The notes: a model not told the origin generated them from the sequence alone. A DNA stretch of 64,000 nt from Microbacterium sufflavum (GCF_023091155.1 NZ_JAHWXK010000001.1:1550001-1614000), one strand, 5' to 3'; positions 49,200 to 59,403 are shown, numbered from the stretch's first letter. Numbers and translations are program-made.

Positions 49200-50014
49200 C
49201 CGCCCCGCTCGTGGTGTCCACGGGGGCTGCGACCCACTCGGGTCTGCGCCGCCCGCTCAACGAAGACGCCTACATGGCCAGCTCCCCCCTGTTCCTGGTC
49301 GCCGACGGCATGGGCGGCCACGAGGCGGGGGAGCGCGCGAGCGCCGCGGTGATCGACGAGTTCGCGCGCTTCATCGGTCGCACCGACCTGGAGCTCGACG
49401 ACCTGCTCGAGGCGCTGGCGCGGGCGCGCACGGCGGTCGAGGAGCTGTCCACGACCGGCAACGGCCGCGCGGGCACCACTCTCAGCGGCGTGGTCGTCGC
49501 CTCGGTCGAGGGCATGGGCTACTGGCTCACGGTCAACATCGGCGACTCGCGCACCTACCGCTTCGCGGACGGCGAGCTGGAGCAGATCAGCGTCGACCAC
49601 TCGGTGGTGCAGGAGCTCATCGAGTCGGGCGAGCTGACGATCGAAGAGGCCGCGCACGACCGCCGCCGCAACATCATCACGCGCGCGATCGGCGCGAGCA
49701 GCACGGGCGACGCGGACTACTGGCTGTTCCCGGCCGAGCTCGGCGACCGCATGCTCATCTGCTCCGACGGGCTCACGACCGAGGTGCCCGACGCCCGCAT
49801 CACCCAGATCCTCGGCGCGGAGCCTGATCCGCAGCGCGCCGCCGACCTCCTGGTCGACGAGGCCGTGCAGGCCGGTGGCCGGGACAACATCACCGTGGTC
49901 GTCGTCGACGCGGTGTCGGTCGCGTCGCGACCGGGCACGCTGCTGCTGTCCGACGACACCGACATCGACGCCGACACGCGCCCGCGCGAGGCCGCAGCAG
50001 GAGGGGTTCGCTGA
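49196..50014 (+). CDS. PP2C-family protein phosphatase (PstP-like)
   Basis: Protein of 272 residues. All PP2C metal motifs are present: RRPLNEDAY, LFLVADGMGGHEAGERAS, GTTLSGVVVA, NIGDSRTYRF, MLICSDGLTTEV and GGRDNITVVVV. It should remove phosphates from Ser/Thr residues and oppose the kinase encoded two genes on. No membrane helix, unlike the PstP of mycobacteria. It begins inside the RDD-FHA stop (ATGA). Confidence 0.93.
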   Translation: MTAPLVVSTGAATHSGLRRPLNEDAYMASSPLFLVADGMGGHEAGERASAAVIDEFARFIGRTDLELDDLLEALARARTAVEELSTTGNGRAGTTLSGVVVASVEGMGYWLTVNIGDSRTYRFADGELEQISVDHSVVQELIESGELTIEEAAHDRRRNIITRAIGASSTGDADYWLFPAELGDRMLICSDGLTTEVPDARITQILGAEPDPQRAADLLVDEAVQAGGRDNITVVVVDAVSVASRPGTLLLSDDTDIDADTRPREAAAGGVR

Positions 50015-51441
50015 TGCAGACGATCTACCGACCGGGACCGTGGTACCTGATCGTGATCCCCGGCGCCCTGGTGGCGCTGCCGCCCGACGTGCCCGGCGCG
50101 ACCGTGACGACGCTCTGGGAGCGCCTGCCCGCGGAACGCAGCCTCGCCACGGTCATCGACGTGCTCACGACGCAGGCCGGCGGTTCGTTCTCCGCGATGC
50201 CGCCGTTCGTCGCGGCCGTGCTGGAGGGGTCCGACGCCCGCGTGGCCGTGCGCGGTGCCCTCACGGTGCGCGTGACCGGCGCGGACAGCGAGACCGCGTC
50301 GTTCTCCGGCGCCGACGTGACCACGTGGAGCGAGCGGTTCGTCCCCGGTGCGTCGGCGGTCGAGATCACGGTGGACGACGACGACGCCGGCACGGCCCTG
50401 CCCGTGCACACCGGGATCGTCCTGGCCGCCGCGGTCAGCGCCGAGCTGGAGCCGGCCGACGCCGAGGCCCTCGGGGGCTCCGCGGGTCCGGCACCCGTGC
50501 TCGCCGAGGCGCCGCGCCCCGCCGCCTCCGCGACCGCCGTACCGTCCGGCACCCCGTCCGCCCCGGCCGCCCCGGTCGCGGGCACCGCGGTGCCGCTCCC
50601 GCCGCCGCCGTCCGGCCTTCCGGTGCCCGGGGGCTTCGCGTCGGAGGATGCCGCGGCCGACGCCGCTGCGGTGGCCGCCGCCGACGAGGGCCCCACCGCG
50701 GCCGACGAGCCGCAGGAGGCCGAGCAGCCCCCCGCGACCGCAGACGACGCCGCGACGGCCGACGACGCCGCGACGGCCGACGACGCCGCGACCACCGACG
50801 ACGCCGGCCCCGCCGACGACGCGGCGCCCGATGCGACGCTCGTGCCCACCGAGGCGACGCTCGCGCCGCCCGTGGACGAGTTCGACCACCTGTGGGGCGC
50901 AACCGTGCACACGCCGATCGAGGCCGCCGCGGTGCGTCCGAGCGAGGAGCCCGAGTCCGCTCCGGTCCCGCCGCCCGCCGCGGGCGACCACGACGGCTCC
51001 ACCATCTCCGCCGCCGAGCTGCGCGACCTGCGGCAGCAGCCCGCGGCGGCGCCCGACGCCCCCACCGAGGTCATCCCGGTCGCCGCGCCCGCCGCGGTGT
51101 CGACCGGACGCATCCGCGTCTCGACCGGACAGGTGGTCACGCTCGACCGCACGGTCATCATCGGCCGTCGCCCGCGCTCGACCAGGGCCAGCGGGGCGAA
51201 CATGCCGCACCTGATCGCGGTCGAGAGCCCGCAGCAGGACATCTCGCGCAGCCACCTCGAGGTGCGTCCCGAGGGCGACACCGTGGTGGTCATCGACCTG
51301 CACACGACGAACGGCTCGACGCTGCTGCGCCCCGGTGCCGACCCGGTGCGGCTGCACCCCGGCGAGCAGACGCTCGTGCTGTCCGGCGACGTGGTGGACC
51401 TCGGTGACGGCGTGACCGTCGCGTTCGAGGACCTGCCGTGA
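50014..51441 (+). CDS. FHA-domain protein with Ala/Pro/Asp-rich linker
   Basis: Protein of 475 residues. The N-terminal 130 residues form a beta-rich domain I do not recognise (IYRPGPWYLIVIPGALVALP start). A low-complexity middle includes five near-identical Asp-Asp-Ala repeats (DDAATADDAATADDAATTDD). A C-terminal FHA domain (about 365-475) has IIGRRPRST, ISRSHLEVRP and LHTTNGSTLL, all phosphothreonine-contact positions. It is cytoplasmic by appearance. Such proteins are typical substrates of the neighbouring kinase and bridge it to the secretion ATPase. TGATG start. Confidence 0.85.
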   Translation: MQTIYRPGPWYLIVIPGALVALPPDVPGATVTTLWERLPAERSLATVIDVLTTQAGGSFSAMPPFVAAVLEGSDARVAVRGALTVRVTGADSETASFSGADVTTWSERFVPGASAVEITVDDDDAGTALPVHTGIVLAAAVSAELEPADAEALGGSAGPAPVLAEAPRPAASATAVPSGTPSAPAAPVAGTAVPLPPPPSGLPVPGGFASEDAAADAAAVAAADEGPTAADEPQEAEQPPATADDAATADDAATADDAATTDDAGPADDAAPDATLVPTEATLAPPVDEFDHLWGATVHTPIEAAAVRPSEEPESAPVPPPAAGDHDGSTISAAELRDLRQQPAAAPDAPTEVIPVAAPAAVSTGRIRVSTGQVVTLDRTVIIGRRPRSTRASGANMPHLIAVESPQQDISRSHLEVRPEGDTVVVIDLHTTNGSTLLRPGADPVRLHPGEQTLVLSGDVVDLGDGVTVAFEDLP

Positions 51442-53141
51442 GTCGTCGCCCCTCCCCGCCGCCCGCCCTGCCCGGCTTCACCTATGTGGAGCCGCTGGGC
51501 ACGGGCGGCTTCGCCGACGTCTTCCTGTACGAGCAGGAGATGCCGCGGCGCCGGGTCGCGGTGAAGGTGCTGCTCGCCGACCGCATCTCCAGCGGAGCGG
51601 CACAGGAGTTCGCCGACGAGGCGAACGTGATGGCGATGCTGTCCACGCACCCCGCGATCGTCACGATCTATCAGGCGGGTGTCGCGGGCGACGGGCGCCC
51701 GTACCTGGTGATGGAGTACTGCCCGCGGCCGAACCTGCAGCTGCGCTCGCGCAAGGAGCCGTTCTCGGTGGCCGAGGCGCTGCGTGTCGGCGTCCAGGTC
51801 GCGGGGGCCGTGGAGACCGCGCATCGTGCGGGCGTGCTGCACCGCGACATCAAGCCGGCGAACATCCTCGTCACGGAGTACAACCGTCCGGCGCTGACCG
51901 ACTTCGGCATCGCGTCCACCACGGGCGCGACGGGCGAGGCGTCGGGCATGTCGATCCCGTGGTCGCCGCCGGAGTCGTTCGCCGAGCCGCCGCAGAGCGG
52001 ACCGCGCACCGACGTGTGGGCGCTGGGTGCCACGCTGTACACGCTGCTCGCGGGGCGTTCGCCGTTCGAGCGCCCGGGGGAGCGCAACTCCAGCGCCGAC
52101 CTGATCGAGCGCATCGAACGGGCGGCGCTGCCCCCGCTCGGGCGTCCCGACTCGCCCGAGAGCCTGCAGCGGCTGCTCGAGCGGGCGATGGCCAAGAACC
52201 CCGACGACCGCTTCCCGAGCGCGGTCGCCTTCGCCCGGGCGCTGCAGAAGGTGCAGATCGAGCTGTCGCACTCGGTCACGCCGATCGACATCGTCGACGA
52301 CCACCCGCCCGCGGAAGACCTGGAGGACGACAACGACGGCCTGACCCGGGTGCGGGAGATCGTCAGCATCGACCCCGGCATGTCCACCTCGACGCGGCCG
52401 TCCGCGGCCACGCAGCCCAAGGGTCCGTCGGTCGTGGTGCCCGACGCCCCGCGGTTCGACTCCCCGCCGCGTCCGGAGCCCGACGTGGAGCAGACGCAGC
52501 GTCGCGACACCGCCGCGACCTCCGCCGCTGCACCCGCCGCCGGCGCCCCCGCCGCCGCGGCCTCCGCCCCCTCGAGCCCCGCCGCGCCCGGCCCCGACCG
52601 CGACGACCGCACGATCCTGCGTCCGCCGCAGGTCGTGCAGCCCGAGGCCCCCGCGCCCGTGCGCGCTCCCGAGCCGGTCGCTCCGGCCGTCCAGGCCCCG
52701 GCCGACGCGGAGCCGTCCGCCCCGCGATCGCGCCGCGGGCTGTGGATCGGGCTCGCCGCGGCCGCGGTGGTCGTGGTCGTCGGCGGCATCGTGGGCCTCA
52801 ACGTGCTGGTGTCCGGGCTCACGCCCGACCCGGCGCCGGAGAGCACCGAGTCCGCGGTCGACCCGCAGGACCCGGTGTCCGACGCGGTGCCCAAGGTCAC
52901 CGAGCTCGCGGGCACCCGGGCCGGGGAGCAGGTCACGTTCACGTGGCAGAACCCCGACCCGCAGGAGGACGACAGCTTCATCTGGACCGAGACCGGCAGC
53001 GCGGCCGACGGAGCCGTGAAGCAGGTGGCGGAGCCGACCGTCACGTTCGCCCCGGCGTCGGCCGGCGAGGTGTGCATCGAGGTCATGCTGCGCCGCGGCG
53101 ACGGCAGGGCGTCCGAGCCCGTGACGGGGTGCGTGGAGTGA
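51438..53141 (+). CDS. Transmembrane Ser/Thr protein kinase (PknB-like)
   Basis: Protein of 567 residues from a GTG start. Kinase domain about 14-275: P-loop LGTGGFADVFLYE, VAVKVLLAD with the catalytic Lys, GVLHRDIKPANILV, LTDFGIAS, and PWSPPESF where most kinases have APE. An Ala/Pro linker leads to a membrane helix (GLWIGLAAAAVVVVVGGIVGL, about 434-455) and a short outside domain of Fn3-like character, with no PASTA repeats. It should sense an outside signal and phosphorylate FHA-binding targets. The gene sits between FHA genes and overlaps both neighbours by four bases. Confidence 0.93.
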   Translation: MSRRPSPPPALPGFTYVEPLGTGGFADVFLYEQEMPRRRVAVKVLLADRISSGAAQEFADEANVMAMLSTHPAIVTIYQAGVAGDGRPYLVMEYCPRPNLQLRSRKEPFSVAEALRVGVQVAGAVETAHRAGVLHRDIKPANILVTEYNRPALTDFGIASTTGATGEASGMSIPWSPPESFAEPPQSGPRTDVWALGATLYTLLAGRSPFERPGERNSSADLIERIERAALPPLGRPDSPESLQRLLERAMAKNPDDRFPSAVAFARALQKVQIELSHSVTPIDIVDDHPPAEDLEDDNDGLTRVREIVSIDPGMSTSTRPSAATQPKGPSVVVPDAPRFDSPPRPEPDVEQTQRRDTAATSAAAPAAGAPAAAASAPSSPAAPGPDRDDRTILRPPQVVQPEAPAPVRAPEPVAPAVQAPADAEPSAPRSRRGLWIGLAAAAVVVVVGGIVGLNVLVSGLTPDPAPESTESAVDPQDPVSDAVPKVTELAGTRAGEQVTFTWQNPDPQEDDSFIWTETGSAADGAVKQVAEPTVTFAPASAGEVCIEVMLRRGDGRASEPVTGCVE

Positions 53142-53863
53142 GCGCGGTGGCGGGGGTCACGGTCGAGTTCGCGGGCGAGTACTACCCGATCGACCACGGG
53201 AACCGGTTCGTGGTGGGGCGCGAGGGCGACCTGGCCCTCGACGACAACCTGTTCCTGCACCGGCACTTCCTGGAGATCAGCGAGGGCGACGGCCTGTGGT
53301 GGCTGACGAACATCGGCACCCGCCTCACCGCCACCGTCACCGATTCGGCCGGCGGTGTGCAGGCGTGGCTCGCGCCGGGGGCGCGGCTGCCGCTCGTGTT
53401 CGAGACCACCACGGTGGTCTTCAGCGCGGGACCGACCACGTACGAGCTGGTGCTGCACGCCGCGGAGCCCGCGTTCCGCGCCACCAAGCGCGACTACGAC
53501 GACGACGGCATGTCCACGATCGGCGACGTGCCGCTCACGCTGAGCCAGAAGCTGCTGATCCTGGCGCTCGCCGAGCCGCAGCTGCGTCGCGACGGCACGG
53601 GCATGAGCGAGATCCCGTCGTCGGCCAAGGCGGCCGAGCGGCTCGGGTGGACGGTCACGCGGTTCAACCGCAAGCTCGACAACGTGTGCGACAAGTTCGA
53701 CCGCGTCGGCGTGCCCGGCATGCGCGGCGGTCAGCGCAGCTTCGCGACCAACCGCCGTGCGCGTCTGGTGGAGCACGTGATCGCGTCGCGTCTCGTCACG
53801 AAGGACGACCTCCCGCTGCTGGACGCCCCGCAGCCGAGCGAGGCAGAGGGAGACAACGAGTGA
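53138..53863 (+). CDS. FHA-domain protein with C-terminal helical region
   Basis: Protein of 241 residues from a GTG start. A divergent N-terminal FHA-like domain (about 8-110; FVVGREGDLALDDNLFLHRH) has the strand pattern and the R and HRH positions, but the usual Asn of the NG pair is less clear. The C-terminal half (LTLSQKLLILALAEPQLR, SSAKAAERLGWTVTRFNRKLDNVC) looks like a winged-helix DNA- or protein-binding fold. It could be a phospho-responsive regulator of the operon. The GTGA start and GTGA end overlap both neighbours. Confidence 0.75.
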   Translation: MSAVAGVTVEFAGEYYPIDHGNRFVVGREGDLALDDNLFLHRHFLEISEGDGLWWLTNIGTRLTATVTDSAGGVQAWLAPGARLPLVFETTTVVFSAGPTTYELVLHAAEPAFRATKRDYDDDGMSTIGDVPLTLSQKLLILALAEPQLRRDGTGMSEIPSSAKAAERLGWTVTRFNRKLDNVCDKFDRVGVPGMRGGQRSFATNRRARLVEHVIASRLVTKDDLPLLDAPQPSEAEGDNE

Positions 53864-56800
53864 AGGTACGGCTGACCCTGCTGCGTCAGGGCGCGGCATC
53901 CAGCGACATCGAGGTCACGGCGGAGAGCACGGCGACGATCGGCGAGATCGCTGCGATGATCGTGCGCGCCGATCCGCTGGGCTCCTTCGCGCACGCCGAC
54001 CCGGCCGCCGTGACCCTGGAGGCGTACAGCTCGGTGGTGTCGGGGGCGGGCGACCTGCTCGCGCCGGAGTCCACGTTCGCGCACGTCGGGCTGGCGCACG
54101 GCGCCACGGTCCGTGTGGTCCCCGCGTCGTACGAGCAGCGTCCCGTGGTCGGCCGCATGGAGGTCGGTGCGGGCCCGGGTGCGCGCTCGATCGCGCTGAC
54201 CCGCGGCACGATCGTGCTCGGTCGCGACGAGTCGTGCGACGTGGTGATCGACGATCCGCTGGTGTCGAAGAAGCACGCGCGACTGGAGATCGGCGACCGT
54301 GTCGAGCTGATCGACCTGAACTCCGCGAACGGCATCCTCGTCGACGGCGCCTCGGTCGTGCGCCTGGTGGCGGCGGAGGGCGAGCTGTCGGTCGTGCTGG
54401 GCGACACCCCCGTGCGCGTCAAGGTCGAGGCGGGTGCCACGACGCCGTCGCCCGCGGAGGCCTCCATCCGCCAGGTCGAGTTCGTGCGCTCGCCGCGCGT
54501 CGAGGAGCGGTACCTGGGCGAGGAGCTCGACGGCACCGACCTCCCCGTGCCCGCCCGCAAGCAGCCGTTCCCGCTGCTGACGCTCGTCGCCCCGCTGCTC
54601 ATGGGCGGCGCGATGTACGCGTTCACGCAGAACCTGCTGTCGATCATGTTCGTGGCGCTGTCGCCGCTGCTGATGATCGGCACGTGGCTCACCACGAAGA
54701 ACCAGCAGAAGCGCGAGCTGGAAGAGGACAAGAAGCGCTTCGAGGAGCAGCTGGAGCGCCTGGACGCGCGGCTGCAGAGCGAGCGCGACCGGGAGATCGA
54801 CGTGCGCCGCCGCGAGGTGCCGCTGCTGCGCGAGATCAGCGACGCCGCGCTCACCGCCGGTCCGCTGGTGTGGACGCGCCGCACCGAGCACTGGTCGTTC
54901 CTGCACGTGCGACTCGGGATCGGCGACACCGCCTCGCGCAGCTCGGTGAAGGACTCCAACGGCCGCGACCGCGCGATCCCGGAGTACGTCGACCGCCTGG
55001 ACGCGGTCGTCGAGGCGACCAGGATCGTGCCGCAGGTGCCGATCCTGGAGGACCTGACCGACGTCGGCGCGCTCGGCATCGCGGGCCTCGGCGGCCGCTC
55101 GACCGGATACGCCAGGGCCCTGCTCGCGCAGCTCGCCGGGCTGCACGCACCCGCCGATGTCGGGGTGGTGGGCCTGTGGGGTCCGCGCTGGGGCGCTCAG
55201 CTGGCCGATGCGAAGTGGCTGCCGCACGCGTGGTCGGCGCAGGCCGTGCTGGGTGTGCAGCCGATCGGCGACGGTCCCACCTCCGCTGGACAGATCGTCG
55301 CGCGCCTGGAGGAGCTCATCGCGCAGCGCTCGACCCGCAGCGGCGACGCGGTGGAGCTCGGGGCGCTGGAGGCCGAGAAGGCCGCGACGAACAGCGGCTC
55401 GAAGGTCGGCGAGGACTCCCGCAGCCGTCATGACGCGGTGCCCAAGCCCGCGATCGTCGTGCTGATCGCGCCGGACGCCCCGGTCGACCGCGGCCGCCTG
55501 ATCCAGCTGTCCGAGCGTGCGGCCACCCGCGGCATCTTCCCGGTCTGGCTCACGGAGGACGCGGCCGCCCTGCCCGCGTCGTGCCGCACGTTCGTCGAGC
55601 TCGGGTCGACCGACAGCGCGCACTTCGTCCGGCTCGGCGAGGTGATCGACGACCTGTCCGTCGACGAGCTCACGCGGGAGCAGTTCGCGGTGTTCGCGCG
55701 CGCTCTGGCGCGTCTGACCGACGCGGGCGAGGTCGCCCTGGACCGCAGCGACGTGCCGCGCACGATCTCGATGCTGCACCTGCTCGGCCGCGACATGGCC
55801 ACGCAGCCGGAGAGCGTGATCGACCGGTGGACGCAGAACGACTCGCTGCACTCCCGGCGCAAGGTCGGCTCCGCGCGCCGGTACCAGCCGAAGCTGCGCG
55901 CCCTGGTCGGCGCGGGGGCGGAGGGCGCCCTGCAGCTCGACCTCCGGCAGCAGGGCCCGCACGCGCTCGTGGGCGGGACCACCGGTTCCGGCAAGAGCGA
56001 GTTCCTGCAGGCCTGGGTGCTCGGCATGGCGACCGAGTACAGCCCGGAGCGCCTGACGTTCCTCTTCGTGGACTACAAGGGCGGCTCGGCGTTCGCGGAC
56101 TGCGTGAGCCTGCCGCACTGCGTGGGCATCGTGACCGACCTGAACGAGCACCTGGTGCGCCGCGTGCTGGTCAGCCTCCGCGCCGAGCTGCACTACCGGG
56201 AGCACCTGTTCAACCGCAAGAAGGCGAAGGACATCCTGGAGCTGGAGCGCGCGGGCGACCCGCAGGCCCCGCCCGCCCTGGTGCTCGTGATCGACGAGTT
56301 CGCGGCGCTGGCGAAGGAGGTGCCCGAGTTCGTCGACGGCGTGATCGACATCGCCCAGCGCGGTCGCTCCCTCGGCATCCACCTCATCATGGCCACGCAG
56401 CGTCCGGCCGGTGTCATCAAGGACAACCTGCGCGCGAACACGAACCTCCGGGTCGCGCTGCGCATGGCCGACGAGACCGACAGCAACGACGTGATCGGCA
56501 CGAAGGACGCGGCGCTGTTCGATCCGGGCACGCCCGGCCGCGGCATCGCGAAGACGGGTCCCGGCCGCATGACGCTGTTCCAGTCGGCGTACTCGGGCGG
56601 CTGGAGCCTGGGGGAGGACGACGGCACCGACGTCTCCATCGCCGCGTTCGGCTCGACGGACCAGGGCCCGTGGGAGCTGCCGATCGACGAGAACGCGGTG
56701 GTGGTCGACGACGACCTCGGCCCGAACGACCAGCAGCGCCTGGTGAGCACGATGGTGCTCGCCGCGCAGGCCGCGCAGGTCGCCCAGCCGCGGCGCCCGT

Positions 56801-58332
56801 GGCTCGACGAGCTGGCGCCGACGTTCGACCAGCTCAAGCTGCCGCAGCGCACCGACGCGGCCCTGCTGCTCGGCGTGATCGACGAGCCCGAGCGTCAGGA
56901 GCAGGTGCCGTTCCACTTCCTGCCCGACACCGAGGGCCACATGGTCATCTACGGCACCAGCGGCTCCGGCAAGTCCGCGGCCCTGCGCACGCTCGCGGTG
57001 TCGGCGGGCATCACGCCGCGCGGCGGACCCGTGCACGTGTACGGTCTCGACTTCGGCTCGGGCGCGCTGCGCATGCTGGAGCCCCTGCCCCACGTGGGTT
57101 CGGTCATCTCGGGCGACGACGCCGAGCGGGTCGCCCGGCTGTTCGCGACGCTGCGTCAGGAGCTCGACCGCCGCGGCGACGCGTATTCGGCGGTGGGCGC
57201 GGCGACCCTCACCGAGTACCGGCAGCTGTCGGGCAAGAGCGACGAGCCGCGCATCGTGGTGCTGATCGACGGGTTCGCGGCGTTCCGCAACGACTACGAG
57301 GCCGTGATCGGCCGCACCGACACGTACAACGCGCTGCAGGAGGTGCTGTCCGACGGCCGTGCGGTCGGCATCCACGTGGTGCTGTCGGCCGACCGGTTCC
57401 AGAGCATCCCGAGCGCTCTGAACGCGATGATCCAGCGCCGCGTGGTGCTGCGCATGGCCGACACCGACGCGTACAACATCCTCAACGTGCCCAAGGACGT
57501 GCTCACGCCGGAATCGGTGCCGGGGCGCGCGATCGTGGGCGAGAACGAGGCGCAGATCGCGATCATCGGCGGTACGCGCAGCATGAAGGAGCAGTCGCTG
57601 GCGATCGAGCGGATGGCCGCGTCGATGTCGCGCCGCGGCGTGCCCGACGCGCCGCCGGTGCGTGCGCTGCCGCTCAGCTACGGGCTGGAGGAGGTGCCGG
57701 CGACGGTCGGCGACCAGCTCGTGGTGGGTCTGGCGGACAGCGACCTCGGTCCGTTCGGCATCGAGCCGACCGGCACGTTCGTGATCGCCGGTCCGCCCGC
57801 GAGCGGCAAGAGCAACGCGCTGGCCGCGATCACGCAGCAGGTGCTGCGGGCGCGACCGGGCACGCCGACGCTGTTCCTCGGGTCGACCCGCTCCCCGGCG
57901 CGCCACGCGGTGTCGTGGACCGCGACGGCGGCGGACGGCATCAGCGGCAGCGCGGCCGTGGCCGAGATCGTGGAGAAGGCCGAGCAGGGCCTGAAGCCGG
58001 TCGTGGCGGTGGAGGGCGTCGCGGAGTTCGCGTCGTCGCTGCTCGAGATGCCGCTGTCCGACCTGGTCAAGCGCGCGACGCGCGGCGAGCTGCTGCTGCT
58101 GTTCACGGGCGACACGAGCGAGTGGACCAGCAACTTCGGGCTGCTCGGCGAGATCAAGCAGGCGCGGCGCGGTGTGGTGCTCCAGCCGGAGACGATCGAC
58201 GGCGAGCTCGTGCTCAAGGCGCCGCTGCCCCGCATCGGCCGCGGCGAGTTCCCGGTCGGCCGGGCGGTGCTGGCGCAGCGCGGCAAGATCGTGCGGGTGC
58301 AGTTCCCGCTCGTGATCCCCGAGACCGTCTGA
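53860..58332 (+). CDS. EssC-like FtsK/SpoIIIE ATPase (type VII secretion type)
   Basis: Protein of 1490 residues from a GTG. The N-terminal beta-rich region (1-90) and an FHA domain (about 105-165; TIVLGRDESCDVVIDD, VSKKHARLE, NSANGILVDG) precede two membrane helices (about 240-285) and a coiled coil. Three FtsK-type ATPase domains follow with Walker A motifs GGTTGSGKSEFL (about 704), YGTSGSGKSAAL (about 1031) and AGPPASGKSNAL (about 1310). The layout is that of EssC of firmicute T7SSb rather than mycobacterial EccC, which lacks the FHA. It probably powers export of WXG100-like proteins. It ends the operon. Confidence 0.9.
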   Translation: MKVRLTLLRQGAASSDIEVTAESTATIGEIAAMIVRADPLGSFAHADPAAVTLEAYSSVVSGAGDLLAPESTFAHVGLAHGATVRVVPASYEQRPVVGRMEVGAGPGARSIALTRGTIVLGRDESCDVVIDDPLVSKKHARLEIGDRVELIDLNSANGILVDGASVVRLVAAEGELSVVLGDTPVRVKVEAGATTPSPAEASIRQVEFVRSPRVEERYLGEELDGTDLPVPARKQPFPLLTLVAPLLMGGAMYAFTQNLLSIMFVALSPLLMIGTWLTTKNQQKRELEEDKKRFEEQLERLDARLQSERDREIDVRRREVPLLREISDAALTAGPLVWTRRTEHWSFLHVRLGIGDTASRSSVKDSNGRDRAIPEYVDRLDAVVEATRIVPQVPILEDLTDVGALGIAGLGGRSTGYARALLAQLAGLHAPADVGVVGLWGPRWGAQLADAKWLPHAWSAQAVLGVQPIGDGPTSAGQIVARLEELIAQRSTRSGDAVELGALEAEKAATNSGSKVGEDSRSRHDAVPKPAIVVLIAPDAPVDRGRLIQLSERAATRGIFPVWLTEDAAALPASCRTFVELGSTDSAHFVRLGEVIDDLSVDELTREQFAVFARALARLTDAGEVALDRSDVPRTISMLHLLGRDMATQPESVIDRWTQNDSLHSRRKVGSARRYQPKLRALVGAGAEGALQLDLRQQGPHALVGGTTGSGKSEFLQAWVLGMATEYSPERLTFLFVDYKGGSAFADCVSLPHCVGIVTDLNEHLVRRVLVSLRAELHYREHLFNRKKAKDILELERAGDPQAPPALVLVIDEFAALAKEVPEFVDGVIDIAQRGRSLGIHLIMATQRPAGVIKDNLRANTNLRVALRMADETDSNDVIGTKDAALFDPGTPGRGIAKTGPGRMTLFQSAYSGGWSLGEDDGTDVSIAAFGSTDQGPWELPIDENAVVVDDDLGPNDQQRLVSTMVLAAQAAQVAQPRRPWLDELAPTFDQLKLPQRTDAALLLGVIDEPERQEQVPFHFLPDTEGHMVIYGTSGSGKSAALRTLAVSAGITPRGGPVHVYGLDFGSGALRMLEPLPHVGSVISGDDAERVARLFATLRQELDRRGDAYSAVGAATLTEYRQLSGKSDEPRIVVLIDGFAAFRNDYEAVIGRTDTYNALQEVLSDGRAVGIHVVLSADRFQSIPSALNAMIQRRVVLRMADTDAYNILNVPKDVLTPESVPGRAIVGENEAQIAIIGGTRSMKEQSLAIERMAASMSRRGVPDAPPVRALPLSYGLEEVPATVGDQLVVGLADSDLGPFGIEPTGTFVIAGPPASGKSNALAAITQQVLRARPGTPTLFLGSTRSPARHAVSWTATAADGISGSAAVAEIVEKAEQGLKPVVAVEGVAEFASSLLEMPLSDLVKRATRGELLLLFTGDTSEWTSNFGLLGEIKQARRGVVLQPETIDGELVLKAPLPRIGRGEFPVGRAVLAQRGKIVRVQFPLVIPETV

Positions 58333-58436
58333 CCGGCGGCCCTCCGCCGCCCATACGAAAGCCATAGCCCCGCCAGAGGCTCCTGATCATCGGGGCGGGC
58401 ACCATGGTGACTCCCGACGCCCCCGAAGGAGCCGCC

Positions 58437-59402
58437 ATGAGCCCGAGTCCCGAACCCACGCCGACACCGCGGGGCCCCGCCTACGAGGGGCGACTGCTGC
58501 CGCGTACCGAGGAAGAGGTCGTCGATCAGGGGGCCGCGTTCGACCTGGGCACGCTGTTCAGCCGGCGCGGCGTGCTCGGGCTGGTGGGACTGGGGGCCGC
58601 GTCCGCCGCGCTCGCGGCCTGCGCGCCGCTGTCGTCCGGAGCCGGCACGACCGCCGCACCCACCGCCGACCCGGGGAGCGACGGCACCGCGACGACGGGC
58701 GTGGACGGCGAGATCCCCGACGAGACGGCCGGCCCCTATCCGGGCGACGGCTCGAACGGCCCCGACGTGCTGGAGGAGTCCGGAATCGTCCGGCGCGACA
58801 TCCGCTCGAGCATCGACGGGGGCGCGACGGCCGAGGGGGTGCCGCTGACGTTCGAGCTCACGGTGCTCGACCTCGCGAACGGCGGGGTGCCCTTCGCCGG
58901 GGTCGCCGTGTACGCGTGGCACTGCACGGCGCAGGGGGAGTACTCGATGTACTCCTCGGGCCTGGAGGACGTGACCTACCTCCGCGGCGTGCAGGTCGCG
59001 GATGCGGACGGCCGTGTCTCCTTCACGTCGATCTTCCCCGGCTGCTACTCGGGACGGTGGCCGCACATCCATTTCGAGGTGTACCCCGACGTCTCCGCGA
59101 TCACCGACTCGACCGCTGCCATCGCGACCTCGCAGCTGGCGCTGCCCGAAGCCGCGTGCACGGCCGTGTACGCGCTGCCGGCCTACGACGGCTCGGCCGG
59201 GAACCTCGCGCAGACCTCGCTCGACGCCGACATGGTGTTCGGCGATGACGGGGGTGCCCTGCAGCTCGCGAGCATCGCCGGCGACACCGGCACCGGTTAC
59301 CGCGCATCGCTCATGGTGGGCGTCGACACCACGACGACGCCGAGCGCCGGCGGCGCCCCGCAGGGTGGTCCCGGCGCGGGTGGGCGACCGCCGGGGAGCT
59401 GA
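58437..59402 (+). CDS. Intradiol ring-cleavage dioxygenase-like lipoprotein
   Basis: Protein of 321 residues. A Tat-type signal with a lipobox (FSRRGVLGLVGLG, ALAAC) places it outside the membrane, after a 45-residue N-terminal extension. The dioxygenase core is recognisable: DETAGPYPGDGS, VYAWHCTAQGEYSMY, YLRGVQVADADGRVSFTS, and PGCYSGRWPHIHFEV, holding the two Tyr and two His iron ligands. Secreted relatives are known from actinobacteria but their substrates are unclear. Ring cleavage of a catechol, perhaps a siderophore or lignin fragment, is possible. It lies between the EssC and WXG100 genes, 104 bases from the former; a functional link is not shown. Confidence 0.8.
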   Translation: MSPSPEPTPTPRGPAYEGRLLPRTEEEVVDQGAAFDLGTLFSRRGVLGLVGLGAASAALAACAPLSSGAGTTAAPTADPGSDGTATTGVDGEIPDETAGPYPGDGSNGPDVLEESGIVRRDIRSSIDGGATAEGVPLTFELTVLDLANGGVPFAGVAVYAWHCTAQGEYSMYSSGLEDVTYLRGVQVADADGRVSFTSIFPGCYSGRWPHIHFEVYPDVSAITDSTAAIATSQLALPEAACTAVYALPAYDGSAGNLAQTSLDADMVFGDDGGALQLASIAGDTGTGYRASLMVGVDTTTTPSAGGAPQGGPGAGGRPPGS

Positions 59403-59403
59403 T

